Source: an uncultured Desulfobacteraceae bacterium (GTDB lineage: Bacteria; Desulfobacterota; Desulfobacteria; Desulfobacterales; Desulfobacteraceae). Taken from it: a stretch of DNA of 63,710 bases. Each line of letters begins with the position of its first letter. Within the stretch, counting starts at the first letter, position 1. Positions 1-9,785 of the stretch are shown in pieces. The notes under the pieces were generated by a model, which had not been told where the DNA came from, ran no database searches, and saw only the letters and a program-made list of their open reading frames with translations. Where the stretch lies: the NCBI GenBank assembly GCA_913041495.1, contig CAJWHT010000006.1:1-63710 (forward strand). Direction: 5' to 3'. The position numbers were made by a program, and so were the translations under genes.

Positions 1-335
1 TTCATGGCCAGGAACTCACCGTCGGGTCCAGATAGCTGATGGCAGCCGTCGATCATATCACCGAGCGAGGCAAATGCTCGGGACAGCACCGCCAGATAAT
101 CGCGCGCCGGTGTCTGCGCCTCGACGCGACCGTGAATCACATCGATGTTTTGCAGTCCCAGGGTCGAACGGGCCTGATTGAGAAAGCGGGTTTTCTTGCC
201 ATTGCTGTCCAGCAGCGTGAAATGACAGTCGGGCAAGGCGATGGCCAGCGGAATACCGGGCAGGCCCGCGCCGGTCCCCACGTCTATAAAACTCGATCCC
301 GACAGTGCGTCACCGTAGAACTGACGCAGGCAGGG
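1..335 (-). other. rsmG: rsmG (gidB) internal fragment fused in frame to the RND gene; probable assembly chimera
   Basis: In the same minus frame as the RND gene, the last ~105 codons read as the middle of the 16S rRNA (guanine-527 N7)-methyltransferase RsmG. The SAM-binding stretch [18 protein letters not shown] is followed by [17 protein letters not shown], and later by [18 protein letters not shown]. The order and spacing match RsmG of gammaproteobacteria closely. RsmG is a stand-alone cytoplasmic protein and has no reason to be joined to a membrane pump. The junction falls near LLPCL (about 326-345), a string plausible in both families, which points to joining through a short shared sequence. 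I read this as a contig-end chimera rather than a real fusion. The N-terminus of RsmG is absent and the C-terminus lies outside the window. Confidence 0.8.
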
Positions 336-3300
336 CAGCAGCACCAGGGTGAGCACGGTGGCAAAGGCCACACCGAATGCCAGGGAAATCCCCATGGGGA
401 TAAGCTGCCGGGCGTGCTGGCTGGTTTCCAGGATCAGCGGCAGAAGACCGCCCACAGTGGAGATGGAGGTGAGCATAACCGCCCGGAACCTGCGCACACC
501 GCCCTGGTAGATGGATTCAAAAAAAGACATCCCCTCTTCCAGGTTCATGTTAATCCGTTCAATGAGCACGATGGCATCGTTAACCACCACACCGGCCAGG
601 GCCACCATCCCGAAAATTGACAGCAGTGACAGCATGTGCCCCATGATGAAATGGCCCAGCACCGCTCCCACCAGCCCGAAAGGAATGGTGGTGAGGATAA
701 GAAAGGGCTGGACGTAGGAACGGAACATGGTGGCAATGATGGCGTACATGCCCATGATCGAGATGGGAATCCAGATATAAAGACTGCCGAAAGATTCCGC
801 CGACCGTTTGGCATCCCCCTCCAGGACCATACGCATCCCGGGGTAGTCCCTTTCGATCTCCTGAAAGACACTCCGGTTAAGCTCGCCGATGACTTCACCG
901 GCCACCACTTTTGCCGTATCCACTTTTGCCGATACCATGATCTGGCGGAGGCCGTCCTTGCGGGTAATGGTTGAATACCCCGGCTCCAGAGAGAGGTCGG
1001 CAACAGTTTCCAAAGGAATCCATGCACCCTCATCGGTTTTAATCAGCAATTCCCCGATGGAATCCCGGGTGGCACGTTCCGCTTCCGACAGCCGGACGTA
1101 GACCTTTACTTCATCGTTGTCCCGCTGGATTTCAAGGGCTTTAGCCCCATAGTACGCCGTGTAGATCTGGGTGGCCAAGTCGGACAGGCTAACGCCTAAA
1201 TATTCGGCTTCGGGACGGATCGTGAACTTGAGTTCGTTTTTTCCCGGGGCGTTGTCCGAATAGACCTGGGAAACCCCGTCTATGGTTTTGAGCCGGGCCA
1301 TGATCAGGTCCGCGGCATCGGACATTTGGTTGAGGCTTTGTCCCTGGAGACAGATCTCCACAGGCGCCCCCGGAGGGCCGCTGTTGGAGGCGGTATAATC
1401 CAGGGACTGGGTGCCTGGGATGGTCCCTGTGGCCGCTTCCCAGGCCGTAATAAAGTCATCCGAATGGACCCCGCTGTCACCGGGATCAATCAGGGAAACC
1501 CGGACTCCGCCTTTATAAGGAGAAGAGTTGTCAGAGCGGCCTTCGGTACCGCCCGCCCCCTGGCCCACGGTGGCAAGGGTATTTTCAATAAGCGGTTCCC
1601 CTGTGAGCGTAACAAATGATTTTGCCGCCTTCCGGGCTGCGGTTTCAAGGCGGTTCACCGCCGCTTCGGTCACGGCAAATGGGGTGCCCTCCGGAAATTC
1701 CACCGTTGCCACAATGATATCCGAGGCCTGCTTCGGAAATACGTTGAACTTGATGAACCCGCCGGACACAAGCCCCGTACAGAGCAGCAATACCGTAAAG
1801 CAGAGGCTGGCAAAAAAATACCTGTACCGGACACAAACCTTGAGCAGGGGCAGATAAACCTTTTGGGCGGCATACTCCATTCCCGCAACGCTTCGGTCAT
1901 GGAAACGACGAATCATTGCCCTGACGGGGTTCTCTTTTTTGGGGGTATCGGTCAATTCGGAAAGCGTTGACAGATGGGCCGGCAGCATCACCATACACTC
2001 CACAAGGGAAACCAGCAGGCAGGCGATAACAGCCGTGGGCAGGGCCACAATGAACTTTCCCATCATCCCGTCAATATGATACAGGGGGAAAAAAGCCACC
2101 ACCGTTGTAAATATGGCCGCCAGCACCGGCAGCCCCACTTCCGACACCCCTTTTACAACGGCATCCAGGGGGGCTTCCCCGTTTTTCCGGTGATAGTAAA
2201 TGGATTCTCCCACAACAATGGCATCATCTGCTACAATGCCCAGCACCATGATCAGACCGAAAAGGGTAATCTTATTAAGGGAGATTCCGGAAAAATGGAC
2301 GATGGCCAGCCCCCCCAAAAGAGATATAGGAATGCCCATGCCTGCCCAGAATGAAACGCGAGTATCCATAAACAGCCAGAGGAGAATAAACACCAGCACA
2401 AGCCCCATCGCAGCATTGGCATACAGGGTGGAAAGATTGGACCGGGTGCTTTCGGTGTTGTCGGACAAAATGAGGATCTGTGACCCGCCCGGCATTTTTT
2501 CATTGGTCTCCTCCTGAAATTTCCGTACCTGGTCTGCGATACGGATGGTATCTTCTTCCCCCGCAAGTACATTGAGCAGAACGGCAGGGCGGCCGTTGGC
2601 CCGGACGGACAGGTTGTCCTGGGTAAACCGGTCTTTTATTTCTGCAATATCCCGGAGATAAAGTGTGCGACCGTCCGGTTCGGAAATGATTTTTATGTTT
2701 CCCAGTTCCTGCCCCGTGTATTTTCGTCCGATGGTCCGCAGGCGAATATCCCCGGCAGACGTTCTCAAAGTACCGCCGGACTGGTTCAGGCTGTTTTCTG
2801 CGATAATATCGGCCACATCCCGGATGCTTAAGGCATACTTGTGCAGGGTATCCTGGGAGATTTCCACGGAAATCTCATAGGCCCGGGTGCCGGACAGATT
2901 CACCTGGCTGACACCGGGCAGCCGCATGATCTCTTTTTGGATTGTATCGGCCCACTCTTTGCGCCTGGCCTCGTCCATATCACTGACAAGTCCCAGGCCC
3001 ATCACCGCTTTCTGGATGGAGGGCCTCACCACGGACGGCTTTTCGGCGTCATCGGGAAAAGAGGAGATGCTGTCCACCTCGTTTCTGACCCGATCCAGGA
3101 GGCGGTCGGCATCGTAGCCGTCGGTGACGGTGATGGTTGTGGACGCAGCCCCTTCCGAAGCGGTTGACGTATATTCGTCAATGCCCTCAAGACCGTCTAT
3201 GGCATCCTCCACTTTACGGACAACCCCCTCTTCCACCTCCTCCGGGTCTGCCCCGGGGTAGGAGACACTGATCACGATGGTATCCAGTTCCATTTCCGGC

Positions 3301-3410
3301 ATGTCTTCACGCACCATGACCGAACCGGCCAAAAGACCTGCCATCAGAAAGACCACCATGGCCAGGTTGGCAAAAACCGGATTCTTCGCAAAGGCTTTAA
3401 TCAGGTTCAT
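1..3410 (-). CDS. RND multidrug/metal efflux permease (AcrB/HAE1 family), frame open at window edge
   Basis: Inner-membrane proton-driven efflux pump of a tripartite RND system. The start is ATG at 3410, overlapping the TGA of the adaptor gene (ATGA, 3407-3410), so the two are translationally coupled. The translation begins [20 protein letters not shown] (TM1), followed by a first periplasmic loop with [14 protein letters not shown], the central TM block with the paired aspartates in [11 protein letters not shown] that mark the TM4 proton relay, and the second periplasmic loop. The C-terminal TM block has [14 protein letters not shown] and ends near [12 protein letters not shown]. The RND part is about 1025 residues, close to the usual length. 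The reading frame has no stop and continues into an rsmG-like sequence below about position 335 (separate entry), so the true C-terminus, normally 10-20 more residues, is missing. Substrate cannot be told from sequence. Confidence 0.88.
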   Translation of the reverse strand, partial: MNLIKAFAKNPVFANLAMVVFLMAGLLAGSVMVREDMPEMELDTIVISVSYPGADPEEVEEGVVRKVEDAIDGLEGIDEYTSTASEGAASTTITVTDGYDADRLLDRVRNEVDSISSFPDDAEKPSVVRPSIQKAVMGLGLVSDMDEARRKEWADTIQKEIMRLPGVSQVNLSGTRAYEISVEISQDTLHKYALSIRDVADIIAENSLNQSGGTLRTSAGDIRLRTIGRKYTGQELGNIKIISEPDGRTLYLRDIAEIKDRFTQDNLSVRANGRPAVLLNVLAGEEDTIRIADQVRKFQEETNEKMPGGSQILILSDNTESTRSNLSTLYANAAMGLVLVFILLWLFMDTRVSFWAGMGIPISLLGGLAIVHFSGISLNKITLFGLIMVLGIVADDAIVVGESIYYHRKNGEAPLDAVVKGVSEVGLPVLAAIFTTVVAFFPLYHIDGMMGKFIVALPTAVIACLLVSLVECMVMLPAHLSTLSELTDTPKKENPVRAMIRRFHDRSVAGMEYAAQKVYLPLLKVCVRYRYFFASLCFTVLLLCTGLVSGGFIKFNVFPKQASDIIVATVEFPEGTPFAVTEAAVNRLETAARKAAKSFVTLTGEPLIENTLATVGQGAGGTEGRSDNSSPYKGGVRVSLIDPGDSGVHSDDFITAWEAATGTIPGTQSLDYTASNSGPPGAPVEICLQGQSLNQMSDAADLIMARLKTIDGVSQVYSDNAPGKNELKFTIRPEAEYLGVSLSDLATQIYTAYYGAKALEIQRDNDEVKVYVRLSEAERATRDSIGELLIKTDEGAWIPLETVADLSLEPGYSTITRKDGLRQIMVSAKVDTAKVVAGEVIGELNRSVFQEIERDYPGMRMVLEGDAKRSAESFGSLYIWIPISIMGMYAIIATMFRSYVQPFLILTTIPFGLVGAVLGHFIMGHMLSLLSIFGMVALAGVVVNDAIVLIERINMNLEEGMSFFESIYQGGVRRFRAVMLTSISTVGGLLPLILETSQHARQLIPMGISLAFGVAFATVLTLVLLPCLRQFYGDALSGSSFIDVGTGAGLPGIPLAIALPDCHFTLLDSNGKKTRFLNQARSTLGLQNIDVIHGRVEAQTPARDYLAVLSRAFASLGDMIDGCHQLSGPDGEFLAM

Positions 3411-4807
3411 TTTATGATCCCTCCCGACCCAGGCTGGGTGGCGGCCAGTTTATCTCCGGGCTCATCATCAGCCCCATTGTCCGTTAAGGCCAGGCGGGCG
3501 TTTTCCATGGGATTGGTCAGGGGGGTGGTGATGATCCGGTCACCGGGAAGAAAATCGCCAGAGATCCAGACAGAATCCTTACCGGAGGTTTCCCGGACGA
3601 CTGGAAGTGTCTTTAGTTTTCCGTCCCGTGCCAGATAAACCGTATCGTCGGCGTTCAATGATCCGGCAGGTATTTTCACCACACCGGAAACCGACCGGGC
3701 GGACAGGTAAAGTTTGCAGAACATGCCTTCCAGCAGGGGCATACCCTGAACCTCTCCATTCTTCGGTCTTTCAACACGAACGGCCAGGTAGAGGGTCCGG
3801 GATGCGTCGTCGTACCGCACTGCCCGGTGAACCGTTGCCGTCATGGCAGCATAGGCCTTTCCGGTAACCGTCTCCAGACGGCATTCCACGGCGTCCAGTC
3901 CGGATATCCATCCGCCGGCACGGCTTCCCCTGTCACCTGCCCCGGCCCGCAGCCTCAGCGTGTCAAAGGCATCCCTGTCACTCAGGGGCACCTTGATTTC
4001 CAGCATTGAATCATCGGTGAGGGTCAGGGCTAAGGTCCCCGTGGACACATAGGTGCCGGCATCAACGGCCACGTCCTGAACCCTGCCGGAAAAAGGCGCA
4101 CGTATGGTGCATCTTGCAAGGTTCAGCCCGGCGGTTTTCAGATCGGCCTTGTCCCGTGCCAGATCGCTCAGGGCCTCTTTGATCTGAAGGGGATAAAGCG
4201 AAATGGTCTTGATCAGACTCTTTTCCGTATCCAGGCACAAATTGTAATCCTGCTCAGCCGCTTCCACATCAGACAGGGTGCCCACCCGGTCTGTTTCGTA
4301 CAGGGTTTTCAGTCGGGTATATTCCGTTTTGGATAGAAGGGTGCTTCGTTGCAGCGCAGCAAGCCTGTCGTTGTCCCGCTCCAGGGAGACCCGGTACTGG
4401 GCTATGGTGTTCTCCGTCAGCCTCACCTGCGCTGCGGCCTTGTCCCGCTCGATGGCATAACCGGTATCGTCTATTTTGAGAAGAATTTCCCCTTCCGGGA
4501 CGATTCCCCCCTGCTCCAGGGCCGGGTGGATGTCAACGATATTGCCGGACACCTGGGGACAGATATCCAGTACCCGGACGGCTTCGGCCTGGCCGTATCC
4601 CACTGCGGTCAGGCGGACTGTTTCTGTTTTCACCGGAAGGGTGGATACGGCAAGCCCTTTGTTTTGAAACGGTTTTTCCGCCGGCGGCCGTTTTGAAGTT
4701 GCCATCTTGTGCATACCGAAAACACCTGTGGCAATAATCAGAAAACAGACCAATCCTGTGACAATGATCGTTACCTTGGCAGGACGGGCATCAGGCGTGT
4801 GGCTCAT
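3407..4807 (-). CDS. RND efflux periplasmic adaptor (membrane fusion protein, HlyD/AcrA family)
   Basis: Links the inner-membrane RND pump to an outer-membrane channel. The 466-residue protein has an N-terminal signal/anchor at about 11-30 ([20 protein letters not shown]), a lipoyl-type half-motif ([24 protein letters not shown]), a long alpha-hairpin rich in Lys/Glu/Gln between about residues 125 and 225, the second lipoyl half ([25 protein letters not shown]), and beta-barrel/membrane-proximal domains. The start ATG at 4807 has AAGGA upstream. The gene is followed with a 4-bp overlap by the RND permease. No TolC-like gene is visible here. The Asp/Ala-rich C-terminal tail is probably unstructured. 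Confidence 0.9.
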   Translation of the reverse strand: MSHTPDARPAKVTIIVTGLVCFLIIATGVFGMHKMATSKRPPAEKPFQNKGLAVSTLPVKTETVRLTAVGYGQAEAVRVLDICPQVSGNIVDIHPALEQGGIVPEGEILLKIDDTGYAIERDKAAAQVRLTENTIAQYRVSLERDNDRLAALQRSTLLSKTEYTRLKTLYETDRVGTLSDVEAAEQDYNLCLDTEKSLIKTISLYPLQIKEALSDLARDKADLKTAGLNLARCTIRAPFSGRVQDVAVDAGTYVSTGTLALTLTDDSMLEIKVPLSDRDAFDTLRLRAGAGDRGSRAGGWISGLDAVECRLETVTGKAYAAMTATVHRAVRYDDASRTLYLAVRVERPKNGEVQGMPLLEGMFCKLYLSARSVSGVVKIPAGSLNADDTVYLARDGKLKTLPVVRETSGKDSVWISGDFLPGDRIITTPLTNPMENARLALTDNGADDEPGDKLAATQPGSGGIIK

Positions 4808-4935
4808 GGGTATTCCTTATGGATATTCTGGTTATATGTCAGCTTTGCTTTGCCCCGAATATAGAAAACACCCCATCAACCGGATGTGAAATCAATGTCA
4901 AAAAAACGTGAATTGACAGATTTTTTCCCCCTGTC

Positions 4936-4965
4936 TTGACGATAGCGGGCAAATCCGGCTAGTAT
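4936..4965 (+). promoter_or_regulatory. Candidate sigma-70 promoter for the binding-protein/radical SAM pair
   Basis: TTGACG (4936-4941), an 18-bp spacer and TAGTAT (4960-4965) lie about 50 bp upstream of the ATG at 5013, in the divergent gap between the RND operon and the plus-strand genes. The -35 box matches 5 of 6 and the -10 box 4 of 6. This is a pattern match only. Confidence 0.4.
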
Positions 4966-5012
4966 GTGATAACCGATTTGTATTGACAATTTTTTTCCAA
5001 GGGAGGCAACGT

Positions 5013-5783
5013 ATGACCCGCCGTGTTTTTGCCGGTATACTTATAGCCCTTCTTCTGGCCCTGCCCCTATCCGCAACGGCCGCCGGCGCACCCGACGTCC
5101 AAAAGCAGATCAAAATGACCACCTGCAACTGGCAACCCTATGCCGGGGTCAACTTGACAAACCTAGGCTTTGCCTCCGAATTGCTGACGATCCTCTTCAA
5201 ACGGCTGGGATATGAGACGAAAATCGATATTCTTCCCTGGAAAAGAGCCATGATCTCAACCGCTCAGGGAAAGTATGACCTGGTCTATAACGCGTACTAC
5301 TCCAAAGAGCGGGCCGCTGAATTCGCCTTCTCAGATCCCTATATCCACAGCCGGGTCTATCTTTGCTCCAGAAAAGATGCCAATATCAGTTTTTCACGGC
5401 TGGAAGACCTGAAACCATACCGGATCGGGGTGGTGATGGGCTATGTCAATTCCCCGGAATTCGACCGGGCTGATTACCTTAAAAAAGACCAGGCCGTTAC
5501 CGATCTTCACAACCTGAAGAAACTGTTCGGCAAACGCCTGGACATGGTTGTGGTTGACAAGTACGTTGCGGTTCAGTTGATCAAAACCTCCCCCTTTCTC
5601 ATTGCCAACGTCACCGACCTTGTTTTTCACGAACCGCCCCTGATCAACATGCCCGTCCATGCCATGTTCTCCAGAAAGGTCCCGGGCTACAAAAAACGTG
5701 TGGCCCAATTCAACCGCGTGCTTTCGGAGATCATCGCCGACGGCACCTTTGATACATTATTGGAAATTCATCACTTCAAATAG
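5013..5783 (+). CDS. Periplasmic solute-binding protein, family 3 (amino-acid type)
   Basis: A 256-residue secreted protein. The start ATG at 5013 is chosen because GGGAGG lies 6 bp upstream and a classical signal peptide (MTRRVFAGILIALLLALPLS, then ATAAG) follows directly; an upstream in-frame ATG at 4983 would bury the signal. The mature part has the SBP_bac_3 layout: an opening beta-strand with CNWQPYAG, helix GFASELLTILFKRLGYETKI, then LPWKRAM and GKYDLVYNAYYSKERAAEF, and later YRIGVVMGYVNSPEF. No ABC permease or ATPase lies beside it, and it is followed 58 bp later by a radical SAM gene. It could be an orphan receptor or serve a transporter elsewhere. The ligand is unknown. Confidence 0.82.
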   Translation: MTRRVFAGILIALLLALPLSATAAGAPDVQKQIKMTTCNWQPYAGVNLTNLGFASELLTILFKRLGYETKIDILPWKRAMISTAQGKYDLVYNAYYSKERAAEFAFSDPYIHSRVYLCSRKDANISFSRLEDLKPYRIGVVMGYVNSPEFDRADYLKKDQAVTDLHNLKKLFGKRLDMVVVDKYVAVQLIKTSPFLIANVTDLVFHEPPLINMPVHAMFSRKVPGYKKRVAQFNRVLSEIIADGTFDTLLEIHHFK

Positions 5784-5841
5784 CCTCCGATATTTCAGAT
5801 TTACAGGGGCTACGGACAGCACCTATGCAAAGGAGGTCATC

Positions 5842-6789
5842 ATGCTCACCGGAATTCACTTTCTTCTGACCTACACCTGCAACTTTGCCTGTGATCATTG
5901 CTTTCTTCACTGCAGTCCAGAGGCAAGGGGCACCTTTACCTTGGATCAGGTCAAAACCACCTTAAAGGAGGCAAAAAAAACCGGTACGGTGTCATCTGTT
6001 TTCTTTGAGGGCGGCGAACCCCTTTTATACTTTCCCCTGCTGGTGGAAAGTATCAGGCTGGCAAAAAAAGCGGGGTTCTCCACCGGTATGGTGACCAATG
6101 CCTATCCCGCCCATTGCCAAGCGGATGCCGCCCTCTGGCTGAAACCGCTCAAAGACGCAGGGCTTGACTTTTTGAGTATATCCAACGACAGCTTCCATTA
6201 CGGCGACAACACTGAAAATCCGGCGGCAACGGCCCTGATGGCAGCCCGACAGCTCGAACTCAACACCTCTTCCATATGCATAGAACAGCCCATAGTGGAA
6301 CAGCCTGAATTGGAAACGCCTCCCGAGGATGCCGCAGAAGACGAAACCGGCAAAGGAGCGCCGGTGGTGGGCGGCGGTGCCAGATTCAGGGGACGGGCAG
6401 CGGAGAAACTTGTCGGCGGACTTCCCAGGCGCCCATTGGCCTGCCTTAAATCATGCCCGGACGAAGACCTGGCAGCGCCGTCCAGGGTCCATGTGGATGC
6501 CTACGGCCATGTGCACCTGTGCCAGGGCATCAGCATGGGAAATATGTGGGAAACGCCGTTGTCAAAATTGATCGCGGAATACAGGCCTGACACCCACCCC
6601 GTGGCAGGACCGCTGTTGAAAGGCGGTCCCGCAGCCCTGGCCGCTGCCCTGGACTTTTCGCCAGCCAAAGAGGACAGCGGCGGATACGTGGATGAATGCC
6701 ACCTGTGTTACGCCGTGCGAAAAGCGGCCCTGAACCTGCTGCCGGGCATCCTGGTTCCGCCCCAGGTATACGGCATAGCCAATCCATAA
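5842..6789 (+). CDS. Radical SAM protein with C-terminal Cys-rich segment
   Basis: A 315-residue putative radical SAM enzyme. The start ATG at 5842 has AAAGGAGG upstream. The 4Fe-4S/SAM motif CX3CX2C is at Cys13, Cys17 and Cys20 (TCNFACDHC), and the SAM-contact motif FFEGGEPLLY follows. The C-terminal third carries further cysteines (ACLKSCPDED; HLCQGIS; DECHLCYAV), arranged like an auxiliary-cluster or SPASM-type tail but not a textbook SPASM spacing. A low-complexity acidic insert (about residues 150-175) interrupts the barrel. The gene follows the family-3 binding protein at 58 bp, suggesting co-transcription. The substrate is unknown; no obvious precursor peptide is next to it. Confidence 0.8.
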   Translation: MLTGIHFLLTYTCNFACDHCFLHCSPEARGTFTLDQVKTTLKEAKKTGTVSSVFFEGGEPLLYFPLLVESIRLAKKAGFSTGMVTNAYPAHCQADAALWLKPLKDAGLDFLSISNDSFHYGDNTENPAATALMAARQLELNTSSICIEQPIVEQPELETPPEDAAEDETGKGAPVVGGGARFRGRAAEKLVGGLPRRPLACLKSCPDEDLAAPSRVHVDAYGHVHLCQGISMGNMWETPLSKLIAEYRPDTHPVAGPLLKGGPAALAAALDFSPAKEDSGGYVDECHLCYAVRKAALNLLPGILVPPQVYGIANP

Positions 6790-6791
6790 CC

Positions 6792-6827
6792 ACAAAGGTG
6801 CTTTCCCGGCAGGGAAAGCACCTTTGT
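6792..6827. terminator. Perfect 16-bp inverted repeat between convergent genes
   Basis: Arms acaaaggtgctttccc (6792-6807) and its exact complement (6812-6827) surround a 4-base loop, three bases after the stop of the radical SAM gene and about 75 bp past the end of the convergent lactate operon. No T-run follows on either strand, so it is either a bidirectional terminator of non-classical form or a 3'-end stabilising hairpin. Confidence 0.6.
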
Positions 6828-6901
6828 ATGTAGAGGAGAGGTCTCCTATCCGGCACACCGTTAGTTGAGGGAAGTGTACCGAAACTCTATATTTTTATGG
6901 G

Positions 6902-9058
6902 TTACTGCGGATACAGAATTTCCGCCAGATGGGCCACTTCAATATCCCGGCCCTGTTTCATGGCGCCGCCGCGAAGCTGCATCACGCAGCCCGGGCATTC
7001 CGTGACCAAAAGTTCCGCCCCGGATTTTTCCACATCGTCCAGCTTCTGGGTGAGGATCTCATTGGACACTGCAGGAAAATTGGCTGAAAAACTGCCGCCA
7101 AAGCCGCAGCAGGTTTCCTCTTCCGCCGTGGGTACGTAAGTATTGCCGGATTTGGCGATAACATCCTTTGGGGCTTCCCGTTCATCAAGGCCGCGGCACA
7201 GGTGACAGGGGGAGTGAAAGGCGATGGCTTTACCCGCCCCTGTTTTCTTATCAAGTCCCACCACGCCGGACATGAACTGGCTGTAGGACAACACCTTGTC
7301 TGCAAAAGCGGCCGCCCTGTCCGGTGCATAGTTTTTCAGAAGCTTGGGCGCCCCGTGCTTCAGATGGGAGGCACAGGAGGCGCAGAGGGTAACGATGTAG
7401 TCCACATCCTTTAACTCAAAGGCGTCCAGGTTCTGGAGGGCCACATCCCGGGCAGCGGATTTTTCCCCCATGCTGACAGCCGGCAGGCCGCAGCAGGACT
7501 GCCCCATGGGGAAGGTCACCGCTACATTTGCCTCCTGGAAGCCCCGCATGGCCGCCTCAAGCTGTTCCGGATATACAAAATCCTGAACACAGCCTGAGAA
7601 CAGGGCAATGCGATAGGCCGGGGCATGGACTTTCTTATTCAGGCCCTCGAACCGGTCCCGGAAGGGTTTTTCCGCGATGGCCGGCAGCCGCCGAAAGTTG
7701 TGCTCCGGCGAGAAAATCATGGGCAGATGCCGCAGGAAAGGTCCTTCTTTTGTCTTTTCCGTCATGGGTCCCTGGGCAAGCTTTGCCGTTCTCAACAGGG
7801 TGTGGAACAGCTTCCGGTTTTTCAGCACCTTGCCCAGCAACAGGCTCTGGAGGGGATGGCCCTCTTCGTCCTGTATTTTTGCGTGGACATCCTTGATCAA
7901 CCCCGGCAGGTCGATGCCGCCGGCACAGATGGATTTACAGGCACCGCAGTTCGTACAGTTCTGGACAAGGTTCTTGGCGTGCTCCCGGCCATGGAAAAAA
8001 TAAGTGGTGATCAGGCCGATGGCCCCGATATAGATGTAGCCGAGCTGATGGCCGCCCACCATCCGGTAGACCGGGCATACGTTGGCACAGGCCCCGCAGC
8101 GTACGCACTGGAGAATCTGGGCAAATACCGGATCTTTTGCAATTTTGCTTCGCCCGTTATCCAGGAAAACCAGGTGCATTTCCCGTTTGCCCCCTTCAAC
8201 GGTCTTGCATTCCGAAGGCCCGGTGATCCAGGTGACGTATGAGGTAATGGCCTGTCCGGTGGCATTTTTAGGCAGCACCTTGTTGACGGCCAGGGCCTCT
8301 TTTATGGTGGGTAAAAGCTTGTCGATTCCGGCCAGGGCCACATGGACCCGCGGCAGGGTGGAAACCAGGCGGGCATTGCCTTCGTTGGTGGCAATACCGA
8401 TGGTGCCGGTTTCGGCGATCACGTAATTGGCGCCGGTGATCCCCATGTCCGCCGTGACAAATTTTTCCCTCAGTTCTTTCCTGGCCACCTTGACCAGGCG
8501 CTGGATTTCAGCGTCCTGTTCTGTTCCGGTCACCGATGAAAAAAGGTCTGCCACCTGGTAGCGGGAAAGATGAATGGCCGGCATGACCATGTGGGAGGGG
8601 CCTTCCTTGCGGAGCTGGACAATCCATTCCCCCAGATCGGTTTCCGTCACTTCGAGGCCTTCGTTTTCAAGCCAGCGGTTAAGATGGGTCTCTTCCGCTG
8701 TCATGGACTTGGATTTAACGATGGATTTGCACCGGGTCTTTTTGGCGATCTCGGCAATAATCCGGTTGGCGTCTTCTGCGGTTTCCGCCAGGTGGACATG
8801 GATGCCGTTCTCTTTGGCCTTTTGTTTGAACGCCGCCAAAAGTTCCTGGTTCCGTATGACGGCATCCGCCTTCACATCGGCCACGGTCTGAATCAGTTCC
8901 GCCGTATCCATGCCAGAAAAGGCATTTTCGCGGGAGGTGCGGTAGGCCACGGCAAAATTATCCATGGCTTTGCGGAGGAATTCATTGCCCAGGGCATCGT
9001 CCAGCCGGTTTTTATACGCTTTTAGGCTTTCCGCCTTAGTTCCTTTTTCTCCGGACAT
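6902..9058 (-). CDS. L-lactate dehydrogenase Fe-S subunit, LutB-LutA (LldF-LldE) fusion
   Basis: Oxidises L-lactate to pyruvate together with LutC and passes electrons through Fe-S clusters. The 718-residue protein joins two subunits that are separate in Bacillus. Residues about 1-310 form the LUD domain of LutB (VIAETGTIGIATNEGN). Two 4Fe-4S motifs follow (Cys318/321/324/328 and Cys368/371/374/378). The C-terminal ~220 residues are LutA-like with two CCG domains (GQSCCGLPAVS and LCASCASHL; then SPCHLCRGL, CCGFGGSFS and CPGCVMQL). The same fused arrangement beside a lutC-like gene is known from the lactate-oxidising Desulfovibrio locus. The start ATG at 9058 is preceded by GAGGAA and lies 3 bp after lutC. 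Last gene of the TRAP-lut operon. Confidence 0.88.
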   Translation of the reverse strand: MSGEKGTKAESLKAYKNRLDDALGNEFLRKAMDNFAVAYRTSRENAFSGMDTAELIQTVADVKADAVIRNQELLAAFKQKAKENGIHVHLAETAEDANRIIAEIAKKTRCKSIVKSKSMTAEETHLNRWLENEGLEVTETDLGEWIVQLRKEGPSHMVMPAIHLSRYQVADLFSSVTGTEQDAEIQRLVKVARKELREKFVTADMGITGANYVIAETGTIGIATNEGNARLVSTLPRVHVALAGIDKLLPTIKEALAVNKVLPKNATGQAITSYVTWITGPSECKTVEGGKREMHLVFLDNGRSKIAKDPVFAQILQCVRCGACANVCPVYRMVGGHQLGYIYIGAIGLITTYFFHGREHAKNLVQNCTNCGACKSICAGGIDLPGLIKDVHAKIQDEEGHPLQSLLLGKVLKNRKLFHTLLRTAKLAQGPMTEKTKEGPFLRHLPMIFSPEHNFRRLPAIAEKPFRDRFEGLNKKVHAPAYRIALFSGCVQDFVYPEQLEAAMRGFQEANVAVTFPMGQSCCGLPAVSMGEKSAARDVALQNLDAFELKDVDYIVTLCASCASHLKHGAPKLLKNYAPDRAAAFADKVLSYSQFMSGVVGLDKKTGAGKAIAFHSPCHLCRGLDEREAPKDVIAKSGNTYVPTAEEETCCGFGGSFSANFPAVSNEILTQKLDDVEKSGAELLVTECPGCVMQLRGGAMKQGRDIEVAHLAEILYPQ

Positions 9059-9061
9059 GGT

Positions 9062-9706
9062 TTATTCCTCCACCAGCATGATATGCAGTTCCAGGGGGCC
9101 GTGAACCCCCATGGCCAGTACCCGCTCAATGTCAGCCGTCCGGCTGGCACCGGTGATAAACGCCATATAGGATCCGGGATCCCTGACCACCCCCTTCAAC
9201 TCTTCTGTCATGGCCAGGGCGGATTCCCGGATTTTAGACGTATAAAGCACAGCCACATGGATTTCGGACAGCATGGTGGAAAGCCGGGTTTCCTCGGCCC
9301 TGGAATCCAGGACCAACGTGCCGGTTTCCGCAATGCCGTAATCCATGAGTGAGACCCCCATGTCGATGCCGCCGGGGTATTGCCGCAGGTTTTCCCGGAT
9401 CAGGGAAATACCCCCGGCAGCGTCACAGGCGGCGGACAAGGCTGAAAAGGCATCTTCATCCAGATTGGGTGCGGCCATGATCCGGTCTGTACCGGAGGAT
9501 TTCTGGGCCGCGTCCGGTGATGCCGGTGACGCCATCTGGGGATCCAACGGCGCTTTGTTCACACAAATCTCAACCGCCTTGGCAAAAGCCTGCTCCAGGG
9601 TTTTGACGGGATAGACCTCGGCCGAAACCAGTTTGGCCTTTTCCGTGAAGGTGCCTGTAAGATCCGTCGTTGTGCCCGGGGCTTTTGTAGCATCTGCGGT
9701 TGTCAT
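9062..9706 (-). CDS. lutC: LutC/LldG-like L-lactate dehydrogenase subunit (LUD domain)
   Basis: A 214-residue protein of the LUD family, the partner of LutA/LutB in L-lactate oxidation. The diagnostic core DYGIAETGTLVLDSRAEETR is present, followed by the conserved ITGASRTADIERVLAMGVHG near the C-terminus. The N-terminal ~35 residues are Thr/Ala-rich and probably disordered. The start ATG at 9706 has AAAGGAG upstream. It follows the TRAP large permease by 79 bp and precedes the LutB-LutA fusion by 3 bp, so uptake and oxidation genes appear to form one transcript. Confidence 0.86.
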   Translation of the reverse strand: MTTADATKAPGTTTDLTGTFTEKAKLVSAEVYPVKTLEQAFAKAVEICVNKAPLDPQMASPASPDAAQKSSGTDRIMAAPNLDEDAFSALSAACDAAGGISLIRENLRQYPGGIDMGVSLMDYGIAETGTLVLDSRAEETRLSTMLSEIHVAVLYTSKIRESALAMTEELKGVVRDPGSYMAFITGASRTADIERVLAMGVHGPLELHIMLVEE

Positions 9707-9785
9707 GGATAAACTCCTTTGGCTGTGCTTAACGTGTTAACTCTCTTGCCGGATCGACCGGGTCATTAAAATCCGGACCCTAAAA

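Noticed and set aside
39-1101. Overlapping plus-strand ORFs opposite the RND/RsmG reading frame
   Set aside because: The minus frame from 3410 is open and encodes RND and RsmG motifs throughout; the plus ORFs have no recognisable content.
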